64,000 bases of DNA from G963720475 sp963720475. GTDB lineage: Bacteria; Actinomycetota; Thermoleophilia; Solirubrobacterales; Thermoleophilaceae. The notes beneath the pieces are model-generated. The model was not told the DNA's origin. It ran no database searches and saw nothing but the letters and a program-made list of their open reading frames with translations. The DNA is taken from positions 1,302,001 to 1,366,000 of the forward strand of contig OY970394.1 in NCBI GenBank assembly GCA_963720475.1, written 5' to 3'. Shown in pieces: positions 26,098 to 37,438 of the stretch. Position 1 is the first letter of the stretch; every line of letters starts with the position of its first letter. The translations under genes and the position numbers were made by a program.

Positions 26098-26925
26098 TTG
26101 CCCGATCCTCCCGATCCCTTGCCGAGCGGCCCGATCGTGATGGGGGTCGTCAACGTGACGCCGGACTCGTTCTCCGACGGGGGCGAGTTCCTCGAGGCTG
26201 ATGCCGCGGTCGCGCATGGCGAGAAGCTTGCCGCGGAAGGCGCGGCGATCCTCGACGTCGGCGGCGAGTCCACGCGGCCGGGGGCCGACCCGGTCCCGGC
26301 CGAGGAGGAGATGCGCCGCGTCTTGCCTGTCGTCGAACGGCTGGCCGCGGGCGACCACGGCGCCTGGGTCTCGATCGACACCTCGAAGCTCGAGGTCGCA
26401 CGCGCGGCGCTCGATGCCGGCGCGCGGATCGTCAACGACGTGGCGGCCTTCCGGTTCGCGCCCGAGATCGCGCCGCTCGTCGCCGAGCGCGGGGCGGCGT
26501 GCGTCCTGATGCACATGCTCGGCGAGCCGCGGACGATGCAGGCCGACCCCCGCTACGACGACGTGGTGTCCGACGTGAAGGCGTTCCTCGAGGAGCGGCT
26601 CGCGTTCGCCCTCGGCGAGGGCGTACCGGAGGAGAGCGTCTGGCTCGATCCCGGGATCGGATTCGGCAAGACCGTCGAGCACAACCTCGAGCTGCTGCGC
26701 CGGCTCGACGAGATCGTCGCGATCGGCCGGCCGGTCGTGGTCGGCACCTCGCGCAAGAGCTTTATCGGAAAGCTGACCGGCGCCGGCGACGGTGACCGCG
26801 TGGCGGGCACGGTTGCGACCAACGTGGTCGCGCTCGAGCGCGGCGCGCGGGTCTTCCGCGTCCACGACGTGGCCGAGGCTGCGCAGGCGCTCGCGGTGGC
26901 CGCTGCTACGTTGGACCAGCCGTGA
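26098..26925 (+). CDS. folP: Dihydropteroate synthase
   Basis: About 275 residues if TTG 26098 is used; TTG 26119 and GTG 26137 are in-frame alternatives and no Shine-Dalgarno decides. Signatures: VMGVVNVTPDSFSDGG (pterin/pyrophosphate site), GGESTRPGADPV, SIDTSKLEVA, NDVAAFRF, LDPGIGFGKT and GTSRKSFIGKL. The enzyme condenses p-aminobenzoate with dihydropterin pyrophosphate and is the sulfonamide target. It starts about 30 bases after ftsH and overlaps folB by GTGA. Confidence 0.93.
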   Translation: MPDPPDPLPSGPIVMGVVNVTPDSFSDGGEFLEADAAVAHGEKLAAEGAAILDVGGESTRPGADPVPAEEEMRRVLPVVERLAAGDHGAWVSIDTSKLEVARAALDAGARIVNDVAAFRFAPEIAPLVAERGAACVLMHMLGEPRTMQADPRYDDVVSDVKAFLEERLAFALGEGVPEESVWLDPGIGFGKTVEHNLELLRRLDEIVAIGRPVVVGTSRKSFIGKLTGAGDGDRVAGTVATNVVALERGARVFRVHDVAEAAQALAVAAATLDQP

Positions 26926-27314
26926 GCGAGGGCCCGAACACGCCGGCGACCGCGACCGTCGAGATCGCCGGCCTCTCGATCTACACCCATCACGGAGTCG
27001 GCGAGGCGGAACGCGAGGTGGGGCAGCGGCTCGTGTTCGACATCTCGCTCGAGCTGCCGGACTGCGGCGCGACGCTCAGCGACGAGCTCGGCGACACCGT
27101 CGACTACGCGGACGTCTGCCAGCAGGTCGCCTACATGGCTGCGGAGCGCTCGTATTCGACGTTGGAGCGCCTCGGGACGGCGATCGCCGACGGGCTGCTC
27201 GAGCGCTACGACGCGGAAATCGTCAGCGTCCGCGCGGCGAAGCCCGAGCCGCCGATCCCGCTGCCCGTGGACGAGGTGGCCGTGACGGTCGTGCGCGGGT
27301 CGGCTACGAGCTGA
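26922..27314 (+). CDS. folB: Dihydroneopterin aldolase
   Basis: 130 residues from GTG 26922, overlapping the folP stop. IAGLSIYTHHGVGEAEREVG at the N-terminus carries the family's HHGVxxxE core with the active-site Glu; DTVDYADVCQQV near 62 and SVRAAKPEPPIP near 105 (with the conserved Lys) complete it. It cleaves 7,8-dihydroneopterin to hydroxymethyldihydropterin, the substrate that FolK then activates. folK is separated from folB by a signalling cassette instead of following directly. Confidence 0.92.
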   Translation: MSEGPNTPATATVEIAGLSIYTHHGVGEAEREVGQRLVFDISLELPDCGATLSDELGDTVDYADVCQQVAYMAAERSYSTLERLGTAIADGLLERYDAEIVSVRAAKPEPPIPLPVDEVAVTVVRGSATS

Positions 27315-27320
27315 AGCCGG

Positions 27321-27905
27321 CTAGGGACACCTGAGCTGGCGGCAGGTGTTGATCACCGGGTCGATCAACCTGTCGAGCGCCCCGCCGACCGGGCCGAGCT
27401 GCTGGGTGATCTCCTCCACCTCGCCACCGAGGCGGTCCACCGCGCCGCCCTGGCCGGGCGCCGGCGTGGGTGCCGGTTGCGCGATCGTGCCGTCGCCGCC
27501 GCCCACCGGGGCGTCGTCGCCCGGGGCGGATGGCGGTGGTGTTGCCGGAGCGTTCTGATCGCCCTCGGGTGCGCCGCCACCGCCGACCGGCACCTGTCCC
27601 TCCGAGCCGCCGCCTACGCCCGGCGCGCCGCCGTCGCTTGCACCGGAAGCGGCCGCCTGTGCAGCCGTGTCAGGCAGGAGCAGCGCGGTCGCCTGAGACT
27701 GCGCGTCGGAAGTGGCGACGGTGGCTGCATCCGGCGGCTCGGCCGGCGCCGGACCCGACGCGAGCTGAGCGAGAGCGCCAAGGCCGCCGACGCCCGAGCC
27801 GCCGACCGCGATGAGCGCCGCAACGCCCAGCAGTGCGAACGGCAGTACGAGCGACGCGCCCGCCGCTCCGATCGTCCTGCGCTTCCACTCTGCAACAAGT
27901 GCCAC
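27321..27905 (-). CDS. Hypothetical Gly/Pro/Ala-rich membrane-anchored protein
   Basis: 194 residues from GTG 27905. A basic start (ALVAEWKRRTIGAAGASLVL) leads directly into a hydrophobic helix (PFALLGVAALIAVGGSG), probably an uncleaved anchor or signal. The next 110 residues are low-complexity Ala/Pro/Gly/Asp. The last 45 residues form a short amphipathic region (GGEVEEITQQLGPVGGALDR) ending in two cysteines (NTCRQLRCP). Likely an extracytoplasmic, partly disordered protein. It converges on folB (6 bases apart) and diverges from the kinase gene across 210 bases. No family recognised. Confidence 0.65.
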   Translation of the reverse strand: MALVAEWKRRTIGAAGASLVLPFALLGVAALIAVGGSGVGGLGALAQLASGPAPAEPPDAATVATSDAQSQATALLLPDTAAQAAASGASDGGAPGVGGGSEGQVPVGGGGAPEGDQNAPATPPPSAPGDDAPVGGGDGTIAQPAPTPAPGQGGAVDRLGGEVEEITQQLGPVGGALDRLIDPVINTCRQLRCP

Positions 27906-28102
27906 AGGAACATGGTAGACCGTGTGAGATGGCTGATTCCACGACCACGCACGCGCGGCTGACACGCGATCCCGGCGCTGGATCGCCACCCGGTCCCTCG
28001 CCGGTAGTTCACCCACTACCGGCTTCGGCCCCGGGCGCCGCCCAGCTTGGCCTCGCGCGCCCCCGCACGCACGTCGCCGTGCAATCAACCATCTAGACCG
28101 GC

Positions 28103-28108
28103 TACCTT
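28103..28108 (+). promoter_or_regulatory. Candidate -10, leaderless layout, hybrid kinase gene
   Basis: TACCTT, 7 bases, then ATG 28116; no Shine-Dalgarno. The divergent gap 27906-28115 otherwise shows no gene or clear repeat. Confidence 0.45.
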
Positions 28109-28115
28109 CGCCGGT

Positions 28116-30578
28116 ATGCAGCGCCGATGGATCCCGACGATCGGACGCACGCTGCGCCTGGCGCTGATCGGCATCGCGCTGACGCTCGCCGTGATCGCGG
28201 CGCTCGGCATCGGCAGCCTCTTCGACGCGCGCCAGGACTACGAGGACAAACTCGAGCGCACCTACCAGCTCGAGGCCGCGGGCGCACGGCTCGCCGCGTC
28301 AGGCGCAATCGAGATGGCCACCTTCGGTCGCCAGGGTGAAGCGGGCCGCGAGGTCCGCGAGCGCGCCGCAATGGACTTCGCCGCCGACGCCCGCGCAGCG
28401 CTCGCGCTCGCCGACGGCGATTCCCGCAGCGAGGAGCTCGTCAGACGCCGCATCAGGGCGCAGCGCAACGCCCGCCGCGCCGCGCGTCCCGACTCACAGG
28501 AGGACCGCGACGAGCTAGCCGCTTCATTGCTCGCCGGACGCGCCCTGAACGCCGAGCTCGCCGCCCGGCAGACGGTGCGCCGGGCCGACGCTCGCGACGA
28601 AGCCAGCTCGGACACGCGTCAGGCGATCTTGATCAGCGCGCTCGCGGGCGCGCTCGCGCTGGCGGCGTCGGCCGCGCTCGTGGTCGCGCTTCTGAACGCC
28701 ATTCGCACGCCGCTCGAGGATCTCGTCGAGGCGACCGCCGCGCTCGCCGCCGGCGATCTCTCCCGCCGCGTCCACCCTGCCGGCCCGCGCGAGCTTCGCG
28801 GCCTCGGCGACGCGTTCAACACGATGGCTGGGGAGCTCGACCACGCCCAGCGCCAGGTCGAGCAGGAGCGCCGTCGGCTCGAGGTGACGGTTGCGAGCCT
28901 CGGCGACGCGCTGCTCGTCGCCGACGCCGACGGACGCGTGGACGCAGTCAATCCTCGTGCTCGCGAGCTCATCCCCGAGCTCTCGCCGGGAAGCAACGTC
29001 GCCGCCCCCGAGAGCCCGCTTCCTCCACTGGAGCGCGCGCTTGGCGGCGAGGCGGTCGTCGAGGACGGCGGTCGCGCGCTGGCCGTCACCGCGGCCCGAC
29101 TCGAGGAGGGAGCGGGCGTCGTCTGGACCGTGCGCGACACCTCGGAGCGTGCGCGGCTCGAGCGGCTCAAGACGGAGTTCGTCGCCACTGCCTCGCACGA
29201 GTTGCGCAGCCCGCTCACGTCGATCAAGGGCTTTGTCGAGCTGCTCGCGGCGAGCCGTGGCCTGACGCGCAAGCAGCGCGAGTTCGTCGAGGTGATCGAG
29301 TTGTCCACCGAGCGACTGGTCGACCTCGTCAACGACCTCCTCGACGTGGCGCGGATCGAGGCGGGGCGGATGGAGATCCATCCGCGAGCGTGCGACCTCG
29401 CGCCCGTCGTGGAGGAGGTCGCGGCGCTGATGAAGCCGCCGCTCGACGATCGCGGCCAGCGGCTCGACCTCGACCTGCCCGCGGGCACGCCGCCCGCCCG
29501 CGCCGACCCGGCCCGGATGCGCCAGGTGTTGACGAACCTGATTGCCAACGCCAACCTCCACGCGGGCGAGGGCGCCCGCATCGAGGTCTCGCTCGGAGCC
29601 GACGGGGACGACATCGCGCTGCGCGTCGCCGACAACGGGCGCGGGATGCCGTCGGAAGAGCTCGGGCGGATCTTCGACCGCTTCTACCGCACGCCCGGGC
29701 GCGAGGAGAAGGCGTCGGGCTCCGGGCTCGGCCTCGCGATCGTCAAGTCGCTGATGGACCTCCACGAGGGTTCGATCAGCGTGCGCAGTGGGCCGGGAGA
29801 AGGCACCGAGTTCGACCTCCGGCTGCCGCGCGCGGTCACGCCCTCCGAGGGCGCCGACGCCGCCCGCGAGGAGCTCGGTGGCAAGCGCATCCTCGTCGTC
29901 GAAGACGAGCCCGAGATCGCGGCGTTGATCAGCGAGCAGCTGAGGAGCTTCGGTGCCGAGGTCGAGTCGGTGGGCAGCGGCGAGGAGGCGATAGAGCGGC
30001 TCGAGCAAGAGAGCTTCGATGCGCTGACGCTCGACATCATGCTCCCGGGCATGAGCGGCTTCGACGTCCTCGAGGCGCTACGGGGGGACGGCCGTGCCGC
30101 GGCGCTGCCGGTCGTCGTCGTGTCCGTGCTGTCGGCCGAGGCGGCGCTCGCGGGCGAGTGGACGGTCGCCAAGCCGATCCAGCCGCTCGATCTTGCCGAC
30201 GCGCTCGGGGCGGCGGTGACCGCCGGCCGCTCGCGCGTCCTCGTCGTGGGGCGCGAGTCGGTCAGGTCAGCCCTCACGCCGTGGCTCGACCGCGCCAACC
30301 TCGAGCACGAGTGGGTCACGAGCGCGTCGGTCGCCGCTCGGCGTTGCCGCGAGGAGCGCTTCGAGGCGGCGCTCGTAGATGCGGGGATGAACCGGCCGCA
30401 GGCCGCGCTGGAGGCGCTCGAGCTGCGAGGCCGGCGGCCCGGCCGCGCGGTCGTCTTGTTCCACGCGGGCGATCCGGCGGGCTCGCCGTCGGTGGCCGAG
30501 CTCGGCGCCGACCCGGTGGCGATCGAGGACGCCGCCGTTGCAGTGGTAGACGCATTGCGTCGCGACCGTCACGCTTGA
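28116..30578 (+). CDS. Hybrid sensor histidine kinase with receiver and pseudo-receiver
   Basis: 820 residues from ATG 28116. Order: transmembrane helix 1 (RLALIGIALTLAVIAALGIG), a roughly 130-residue extracytoplasmic helical sensor, transmembrane helix 2 (AILISALAGALALAASAALV) near 175, HAMP, a short PAS-like segment, HisKA with phospho-His in ATASHELRSPLTSIKGF near 362, HATPase (NLIANANLHAGEG, VADNGRGM, GSGLGLAIVKSLM), then a receiver from 590 with VVEDEPEIAAL and phospho-Asp in LDIMLPGMSGFD. A further receiver-like domain fills the last 115 residues but lacks the acidic pair (VLVVGRES). Signals likely pass to the single receiver encoded downstream. Confidence 0.88.
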   Translation: MQRRWIPTIGRTLRLALIGIALTLAVIAALGIGSLFDARQDYEDKLERTYQLEAAGARLAASGAIEMATFGRQGEAGREVRERAAMDFAADARAALALADGDSRSEELVRRRIRAQRNARRAARPDSQEDRDELAASLLAGRALNAELAARQTVRRADARDEASSDTRQAILISALAGALALAASAALVVALLNAIRTPLEDLVEATAALAAGDLSRRVHPAGPRELRGLGDAFNTMAGELDHAQRQVEQERRRLEVTVASLGDALLVADADGRVDAVNPRARELIPELSPGSNVAAPESPLPPLERALGGEAVVEDGGRALAVTAARLEEGAGVVWTVRDTSERARLERLKTEFVATASHELRSPLTSIKGFVELLAASRGLTRKQREFVEVIELSTERLVDLVNDLLDVARIEAGRMEIHPRACDLAPVVEEVAALMKPPLDDRGQRLDLDLPAGTPPARADPARMRQVLTNLIANANLHAGEGARIEVSLGADGDDIALRVADNGRGMPSEELGRIFDRFYRTPGREEKASGSGLGLAIVKSLMDLHEGSISVRSGPGEGTEFDLRLPRAVTPSEGADAAREELGGKRILVVEDEPEIAALISEQLRSFGAEVESVGSGEEAIERLEQESFDALTLDIMLPGMSGFDVLEALRGDGRAAALPVVVVSVLSAEAALAGEWTVAKPIQPLDLADALGAAVTAGRSRVLVVGRESVRSALTPWLDRANLEHEWVTSASVAARRCREERFEAALVDAGMNRPQAALEALELRGRRPGRAVVLFHAGDPAGSPSVAELGADPVAIEDAAVAVVDALRRDRHA

Positions 30579-30614
30579 GCGACGGGTCACGGCGGCTACC
30601 CTGGGGGTAGGAAG

Positions 30615-31364
30615 ATGGCGTCTTTGCCTGACTCGATGCGGGAAGAGCATGCGGAGCTCCGCAAGCAGCTCGAGCTGCGCGAGCATCAGGTCGAGGAGAA
30701 GGAGGGCCAGCTGGAGCGCTACGCCGCCGACCTGCGCGAGACGTTCAAGGAGGAGCGCTCGAAGACGCGAGAGCTCCAGATCTCCTACGTCGCCACGGTG
30801 CGTGCGCTGACGAACGCGGTCGAGGCGCGCGATGCCTATACCGGTAAGCACGCCGAGCGGGTCGCCGCCTACGCGCTCGAGATCTCCCGCGCGCTCGAGC
30901 TGCCGCTCGCCGACGACCCGCAGTCGGAGTTCGGCTTCCTCCTGCACGACATCGGCAAGGTCGCCGTGCCCGACTCGATTCTGCACAAGCCCGGGCCGCT
31001 CGATGCGGAGGAGCGCGCCCTGATGGAGCGGCACACGATCCTCGGCTGGCAGATCCTCGACGGGATCGAGTTCCTCGCGGGCGCGCGCGACGTCGTGCGC
31101 TGGCACCACGAGCGCTGGGACGGTGGCGGCTACCCGGATGGGCTCTCCGGTGAGGACATCCCCATCGTCGCGCGGATCTTCGCTCCCGCCGACGCGCTCG
31201 ACGCGATCACGACGGACCGGCCATATCGGAAGGGCGTGGCGCTCGTCGAGGCGCGCGAGCGGATCGAGAGCGGCGCCGGCGCGCAGTTCGATCCCCAGGC
31301 AGTCGACGGTCTGATGCGGATCCCGCCGGAGACGCTCGAGCAGATCAGGCGCGAGAACTCCTGA
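30615..31364 (+). CDS. HD-GYP domain protein, putative c-di-GMP phosphodiesterase
   Basis: 249 residues. An N-terminal coiled coil (RKQLELREHQVEEKEGQLER) of about 60 residues precedes an HD-GYP domain: DAYTGKHAERVAAY with the first metal His, FLLHDIGKVAVPD as the HD pair near 114, MERHTILGWQIL, VRWHHERWDGGGYPDGLSG with the GYP signature near 172, and DALDAITTDRPYRK. All metal-binding residues appear present, so c-di-GMP hydrolysis is likely. It has no sensory domain of its own; it lies 36 bases after the hybrid kinase and 21 before a receiver protein, suggesting the three form one pathway. Confidence 0.9.
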   Translation: MASLPDSMREEHAELRKQLELREHQVEEKEGQLERYAADLRETFKEERSKTRELQISYVATVRALTNAVEARDAYTGKHAERVAAYALEISRALELPLADDPQSEFGFLLHDIGKVAVPDSILHKPGPLDAEERALMERHTILGWQILDGIEFLAGARDVVRWHHERWDGGGYPDGLSGEDIPIVARIFAPADALDAITTDRPYRKGVALVEARERIESGAGAQFDPQAVDGLMRIPPETLEQIRRENS

Positions 31365-31385
31365 GCGTGGCCCCCGACGCCGACA

Positions 31386-31748
31386 GTGCTCGTCGTCGAC
31401 GACGACCCCTTCATCCGCAAGCTCGTCGCCACGACGCTCGAGGACGTCGCCGGCTTCGACCTGCGCGAGGCGCCCGACGGTGCCGCCGCGCTGGAAGTCG
31501 CCGAGGCCGAGCCGCCGGTGCTCGTGTTCCTCGACATCGACATGCCGCGTATCGACGGGATCGAGGTGTGCCGGCGGTTGCGCGCCGGCGCGGGGACCGC
31601 CGACACACGCATCGTGATGCTCACCGCCGCGGCCGGCTCCGACGAGGAGTTACGCGCGCGTGAGGCCGGCGCCGATCTCTTCCTGACGAAGCCATTCAGC
31701 CCGCTGGATCTCCTACGCCTCGTTCACGACGAGCTCGGCGGCGGCTGA
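31386..31748 (+). CDS. Single-domain response regulator
   Basis: 120 residues from GTG 31386: only a receiver domain. VVDDDPFIRKLV supplies the acidic pair, LDIDMPRIDG the phospho-Asp near residue 50, MLTAAAG the switch Thr and TKPFSP the Lys. No output domain, so it acts by protein contact, plausibly linking the hybrid kinase to the HD-GYP enzyme. It ends 8 bases before folK; the signalling genes and folK may share a transcript. Confidence 0.9.
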   Translation: MLVVDDDPFIRKLVATTLEDVAGFDLREAPDGAAALEVAEAEPPVLVFLDIDMPRIDGIEVCRRLRAGAGTADTRIVMLTAAAGSDEELRAREAGADLFLTKPFSPLDLLRLVHDELGGG

Positions 31749-31756
31749 GCCGACGC

Positions 31757-32246
31757 GTGCGCGGCTACCTCGGGCTAGGGTCGAACGTCGGCGAGCGGCT
31801 GGAGCACCTGCGCGCGGCACGCGCGGCAATCGACGCAGAGCCGGGCATCGAGGTCGTTGCGGCATCGTCGGTGTACGAGACCGAGGCGCAGGACGACGCC
31901 GCCGGCCAGGCGGACTTCCTCAACGCCGCCCTCGCGATCGAGACCGAGCTCGAGCCGCTCGAGCTGCTCGACCGCTGCAAGGCGATCGAGGCCTCCCTCG
32001 GGCGCGAGGCGGGAGGGCCCCGCCACGCGCCGCGGACGATCGACGTGGACGTGCTGCTGCTCGGTGAGCGCGAGCACGCCGACGAGCGCCTCACGCTCCC
32101 GCACCCGGCGATCCCCGAGCGCCGCTTCGTGCTCGAGCCGCTGGTGGAGCTCGATCCACGGCTTTGCCTTCCGGATGGGACGCCCTCTCGCCGAGCGGCT
32201 CGAGCGGCTTGCGGGGCAGCGCGTCGCGCGCGCCGGGACCCTGTAG
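31757..32246 (+). CDS. folK: HPPK pyrophosphokinase, frame change near 3' end
   Basis: GTG at 31757 opens YLGLGSNVGERLEHLRAARA, with SSVYETEAQDD, NAALAIETELEPLELL, LGREAGGPRHAPRTIDVDVL and HPAIPERRFVLEPLVELDP, all classic HPPK motifs. The frame breaks near 32187 in CGCCCTCTC. Skipping one base restores PLAERLERLAGQRVARAGTL and a stop at 32246, giving a normal 162-residue protein. Without that the frame runs into coaX. The break is the first of a dense series (see findings) and is probably an artefact. The enzyme pyrophosphorylates hydroxymethyldihydropterin for FolP. Confidence 0.85.
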
Positions 32247-32269
32247 GCGTTCGGCGCGATAATCAGCGC

Positions 32270-33040
32270 ATGCTGCTCGCGATCGACGCCGGCAACACGC
32301 AGACCCATCTCGGGCTGTTCGACGGCGAGGAGCTCGTCGAGCACTGGCGGCTCGCGACCGTCCGCACTGCCACGACCGATGAGCTCGCGGTCACATTCTC
32401 GAGCCTGCTGGAGCTGCGCGGAATGGCGCTCGGCGACGTCGACGGGGCGATCGTCTCGTCGGTCGTCCCCCAGCTGACGCAGGAGTACCACCGCCTCTCC
32501 GAGCGCCAGTTCGACGGCACGCTCGTCGTCGTCAGCCCGGCCGTCAAGACGGGCATGCCGATCCGGATCAGAAGCCCGCACGAGCTCGGCACCGACCGCC
32601 TCATGAACGCCGTCGCGGCCTACGAGCAGTGTCGGCGGCGCCTGCATCGTCGCCGACTTCGGCACCTCGATCAACTACGACGTCGTCTCGGCCGGCGGGG
32701 AGTACCTCGGCGGGGTGATCTCGCCCGGCGTCGAGATCTCGATGGACGCGCTTGCCAGCCGCGCCGCGCGCTTGTTCCCGGTCGACCTCGAGGCCGCCCG
32801 AGCAGCTGATCGGCAAGACCACGCGGCGGCCTCCAGTCCGGTGTCGTCTACGGGTTCGCCGGGCCAGGTGGACGGGATCGTCTCGCGCCTGCGCGAGGAG
32901 CTCGGCGAGGAGGCGACGACGATCGCGACGGGGGGCCACGCGAGCGCGATCGCCCCGTTCTGCGACCAGATCGACGAGGTCGACGACCTGCTGACCCTCA
33001 CCGGCCTGCGGCTGGTCTGGGAACACAACCGGCCGGGTGA
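32270..33040 (+). pseudogene. coaX: Type III pantothenate kinase, several frame changes
   Basis: ATG 32270 opens LLAIDAGNTQTHLGLFDGEE; GTDRLMNAVAAYEQC follows in frame. Then the reading moves by one base at about 32633 (to VADFGTSINYDVVSAGGEYL, ISPGVEISMDALASRAARLF), again at about 32800 (PPEQLIGKTT), about 32835 (VVYGFA) and about 32862 (QVDGIVSRLREELGEEATTI, GGHASAI). Joined, these give a full CoaX, the first enzyme of CoA synthesis. All four changes equal one surplus base. The true stop is unclear; TGA at 33038-33040 is a candidate. GATAAT sits 6 bases before the ATG. CoaX is normally essential where no other kinase exists, so sequence error is more likely than loss. Confidence 0.8.
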
Positions 33041-33047
33041 GCCGGCC

Positions 33048-34045
33048 ATGGTGGTTCGCACGCGCTCGCTCGACGAGCCCTGGACCCTCGGCGGGATAAC
33101 GCTTTCGAACCGGCTCGTGCTCGCGCCGCTCGCCGGGATCGGCAACTGGTTCGTGCGCCTGCAGGCGAAGCGCCACGGCGCGGGGCTGACGGTCTCCGAG
33201 ATGGTCTCGAGCTTCGGCATCAAGTACGGCGATCGAACGCACCGAGCGCGAGTTCTTGCGGATCCATCCGGACGAGCACCCGGTCGCGATGCAGCTGTTC
33301 GGCCACGACGCCGAGGTGATGGCCGTCGCCGCGGAGCGGACCGCCGCGGCAGGCGCCGACCTGATCGACCTGAACATGGGCTGCCCGGTGCGCAAGGTGC
33401 TGAAGACCGGCGCGGGCTCGGCGCTGCTCGACGACCCCGACAAGGCGGTCGCGATCGCACGCGCGGCGGGGCGGGGGAGCGGTCTGCCCGTGACGGTGAA
33501 GCTCCGCTCCGGCGCTGCGCCCCGGCGAGTCGAGCGGCGTCGAACTCGCGAAGCGCCTCGTCGAGGAGGCGGACGTCGGCGGGGATCGCGTTTCATCCGC
33601 GGCCGGCCGCGGTGCAGCACAAGGGCGACCCCGACTACGACCTCGCCGCCCGCCTGGTCGACGAGCTGCCGGTGCCGGTGATGATCTCCGGCGGCCTCAG
33701 CTCCGACGAGCGGGTGTTCGAGGCGTTCGAGCGCACGGGCGCCGAGGCGGCGATGCTCGCGCGCGGCTCGCTCGGCAACCCGTGGCGTTTCGAGCGCCTG
33801 CTCGGCCGCCGCTCGGACGATCCGTCGCGCGAGGAGATAGCCGAGGAGCTTCGATGGGTCATCGACGCGTGCGGAGGAGCACCTCGGCACCGACCGCGCC
33901 GGCCGCTACCTGCGCAAGTTCTACCCCTGGTACGCCGATGCGATGGGCCTCACCAAAGCCCAGCGAGACCCGCTTGGTTACAGCTCCGACAACAGCGGAT
34001 TCGCGCGCGGCGCTGGAAAGGCTGATCGCGCAGCCAAGCGGGTAG
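33048..34045 (+). pseudogene. dusB: tRNA-dihydrouridine synthase, several frame changes
   Basis: ATG 33048 leads to WTLGGITLSNRLVLAPLAGI, the FMN-binding start of a Dus protein. Continuous protein sense needs single-base skips near 33230 (to REFLRIHPDEHPVAMQLFGH and NMGCPVRKVLKTGAGSAL), 33518, 33583 (to IAFHPRPAAVQHKGDPDYDL, VMISGGL, ARGSLGNPWRFERLLGRR), 33871 (to EEHLGTDRAGRYLRKFYPWY) and 33955 (to AALERLIAQPSG and stop at 34045). The parts together cover the whole family, including the catalytic Cys in NMGCP. It reduces uridines in tRNA D-loops. The intact protein sense across all frames argues for a functional gene with sequence errors. Confidence 0.8.
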
Positions 34046-34059
34046 ATTCGGCGGCGCGC

Positions 34060-34065
34060 TACACT
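34060..34065 (+). promoter_or_regulatory. Candidate -10 for greA
   Basis: TACACT lies 38 bases before the greA ATG. The -35 region is unremarkable. It would give a short leader of about 30 bases. Confidence 0.35.
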
Positions 34066-34103
34066 CCCGCGCTTCCTCGGGCGGTCCAAGCCGGGGTTTT
34101 CTA

Positions 34104-34589
34104 ATGCCCAAGGACGTCATCCTCACCCCACAAGGCCTTGACGAGCTGAAGGCCAAGATCGAGCTCCTCTCGACCGAGCGCCGGCGCGAGGTCGCCGCGC
34201 GCATCAAGGAGGCGCGCGAGTTCGGCGACATCTCCGAGAACTCGGAGTACGACGACGCCAAGAACGAGCAGGCGATGCTCGAGAAGCAGATCTCAGACCT
34301 CGAGGAGAAGCTGCGCTCGGCGACCGTCATCGACGACAAGAAGATCGATACCGAGGAGGTGTCGGTCGGCGTCACGGTGCACGTCAAGGACCAGAAGTCC
34401 GGCAAGTCACAGAAGTACTCGATCGTCGGCTCCGCCGAGGCGGACCCCGGCAGCTCGCCCCCGAAGCTGTCGAACGAGTCGCCGATCGGCAGCGCGCTCG
34501 TCGGCCACAAGCGCGGCGAGATCGTCTCGGTGCCCGTTCCGAAGGGCCCCGCGCGCAAGCTCAAGGTCACCAAGATCGAGGTTTCGTAG
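34104..34589 (+). CDS. greA: Transcription elongation factor GreA
   Basis: 161 residues from ATG 34104. An N-terminal coiled coil carries the catalytic acidic tip (FGDISENSEYDDAKNEQ, near residue 42), which enters the RNA polymerase secondary channel; the C-terminal FKBP-like domain ends LVGHKRGEIVSVPVPKGPAR. It stimulates cleavage of backtracked transcripts. Length is normal. It follows the dus gene by 58 bases with its own TACACT hexamer, and is followed by a 190-base gap before clpC. Confidence 0.95.
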   Translation: MPKDVILTPQGLDELKAKIELLSTERRREVAARIKEAREFGDISENSEYDDAKNEQAMLEKQISDLEEKLRSATVIDDKKIDTEEVSVGVTVHVKDQKSGKSQKYSIVGSAEADPGSSPPKLSNESPIGSALVGHKRGEIVSVPVPKGPARKLKVTKIEVS

Positions 34590-34596
34590 CGACCCG

Positions 34597-34615
34597 AGCG
34601 GCCGCCGAGGCCGCT
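34597..34615 (+). terminator. Hairpin after greA
   Basis: AGCGGCC (34597-34603), loop GCCGA, GGCCGCT (34609-34615): a perfect 7-base stem 8 bases after the greA stop, followed 10 bases later by a short TTTT. A moderate intrinsic terminator candidate. Confidence 0.45.
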
Positions 34616-34625
34616 AGTAGCGTGT

Positions 34626-34670
34626 TTTCAAGCCGGGCGGTCCGGGACCGGCCGTTGGTAGACTGGCCCT
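34626..34670 (+). promoter_or_regulatory. clpC upstream region with palindrome and TAGACT hexamer
   Basis: In the gap before clpC, the palindrome CGGTCC-G-GGACCG lies about 17 bases before a TAGACT hexamer (about 34659-34664). The hexamer could be the clpC -10 and the palindrome an operator; the transcript would then have a leader of about 110 bases. It does not match the CtsR or ClgR consensus as I know them. I see no riboswitch in the remaining leader. Confidence 0.3.
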
Positions 34671-34779
34671 GCGGCGAGCGGATCGCCCGGGCCCTCATCC
34701 TTGGTGGCGGACCAGCCGATTAGGAAAACAGGCTTGGGTAATTCGTAGACCGTGAAATCCCCGACCGAAGGGCTGCAGC

Positions 34780-37434
<2,655 letters not shown>

Positions 37435-37438
37435 CGCC

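Noticed and set aside
34626..34779. A riboswitch or T-box in the clpC leader
   Set aside because: No conserved T-box, specifier or known aptamer pattern is visible; only a palindrome and a -10-like hexamer.
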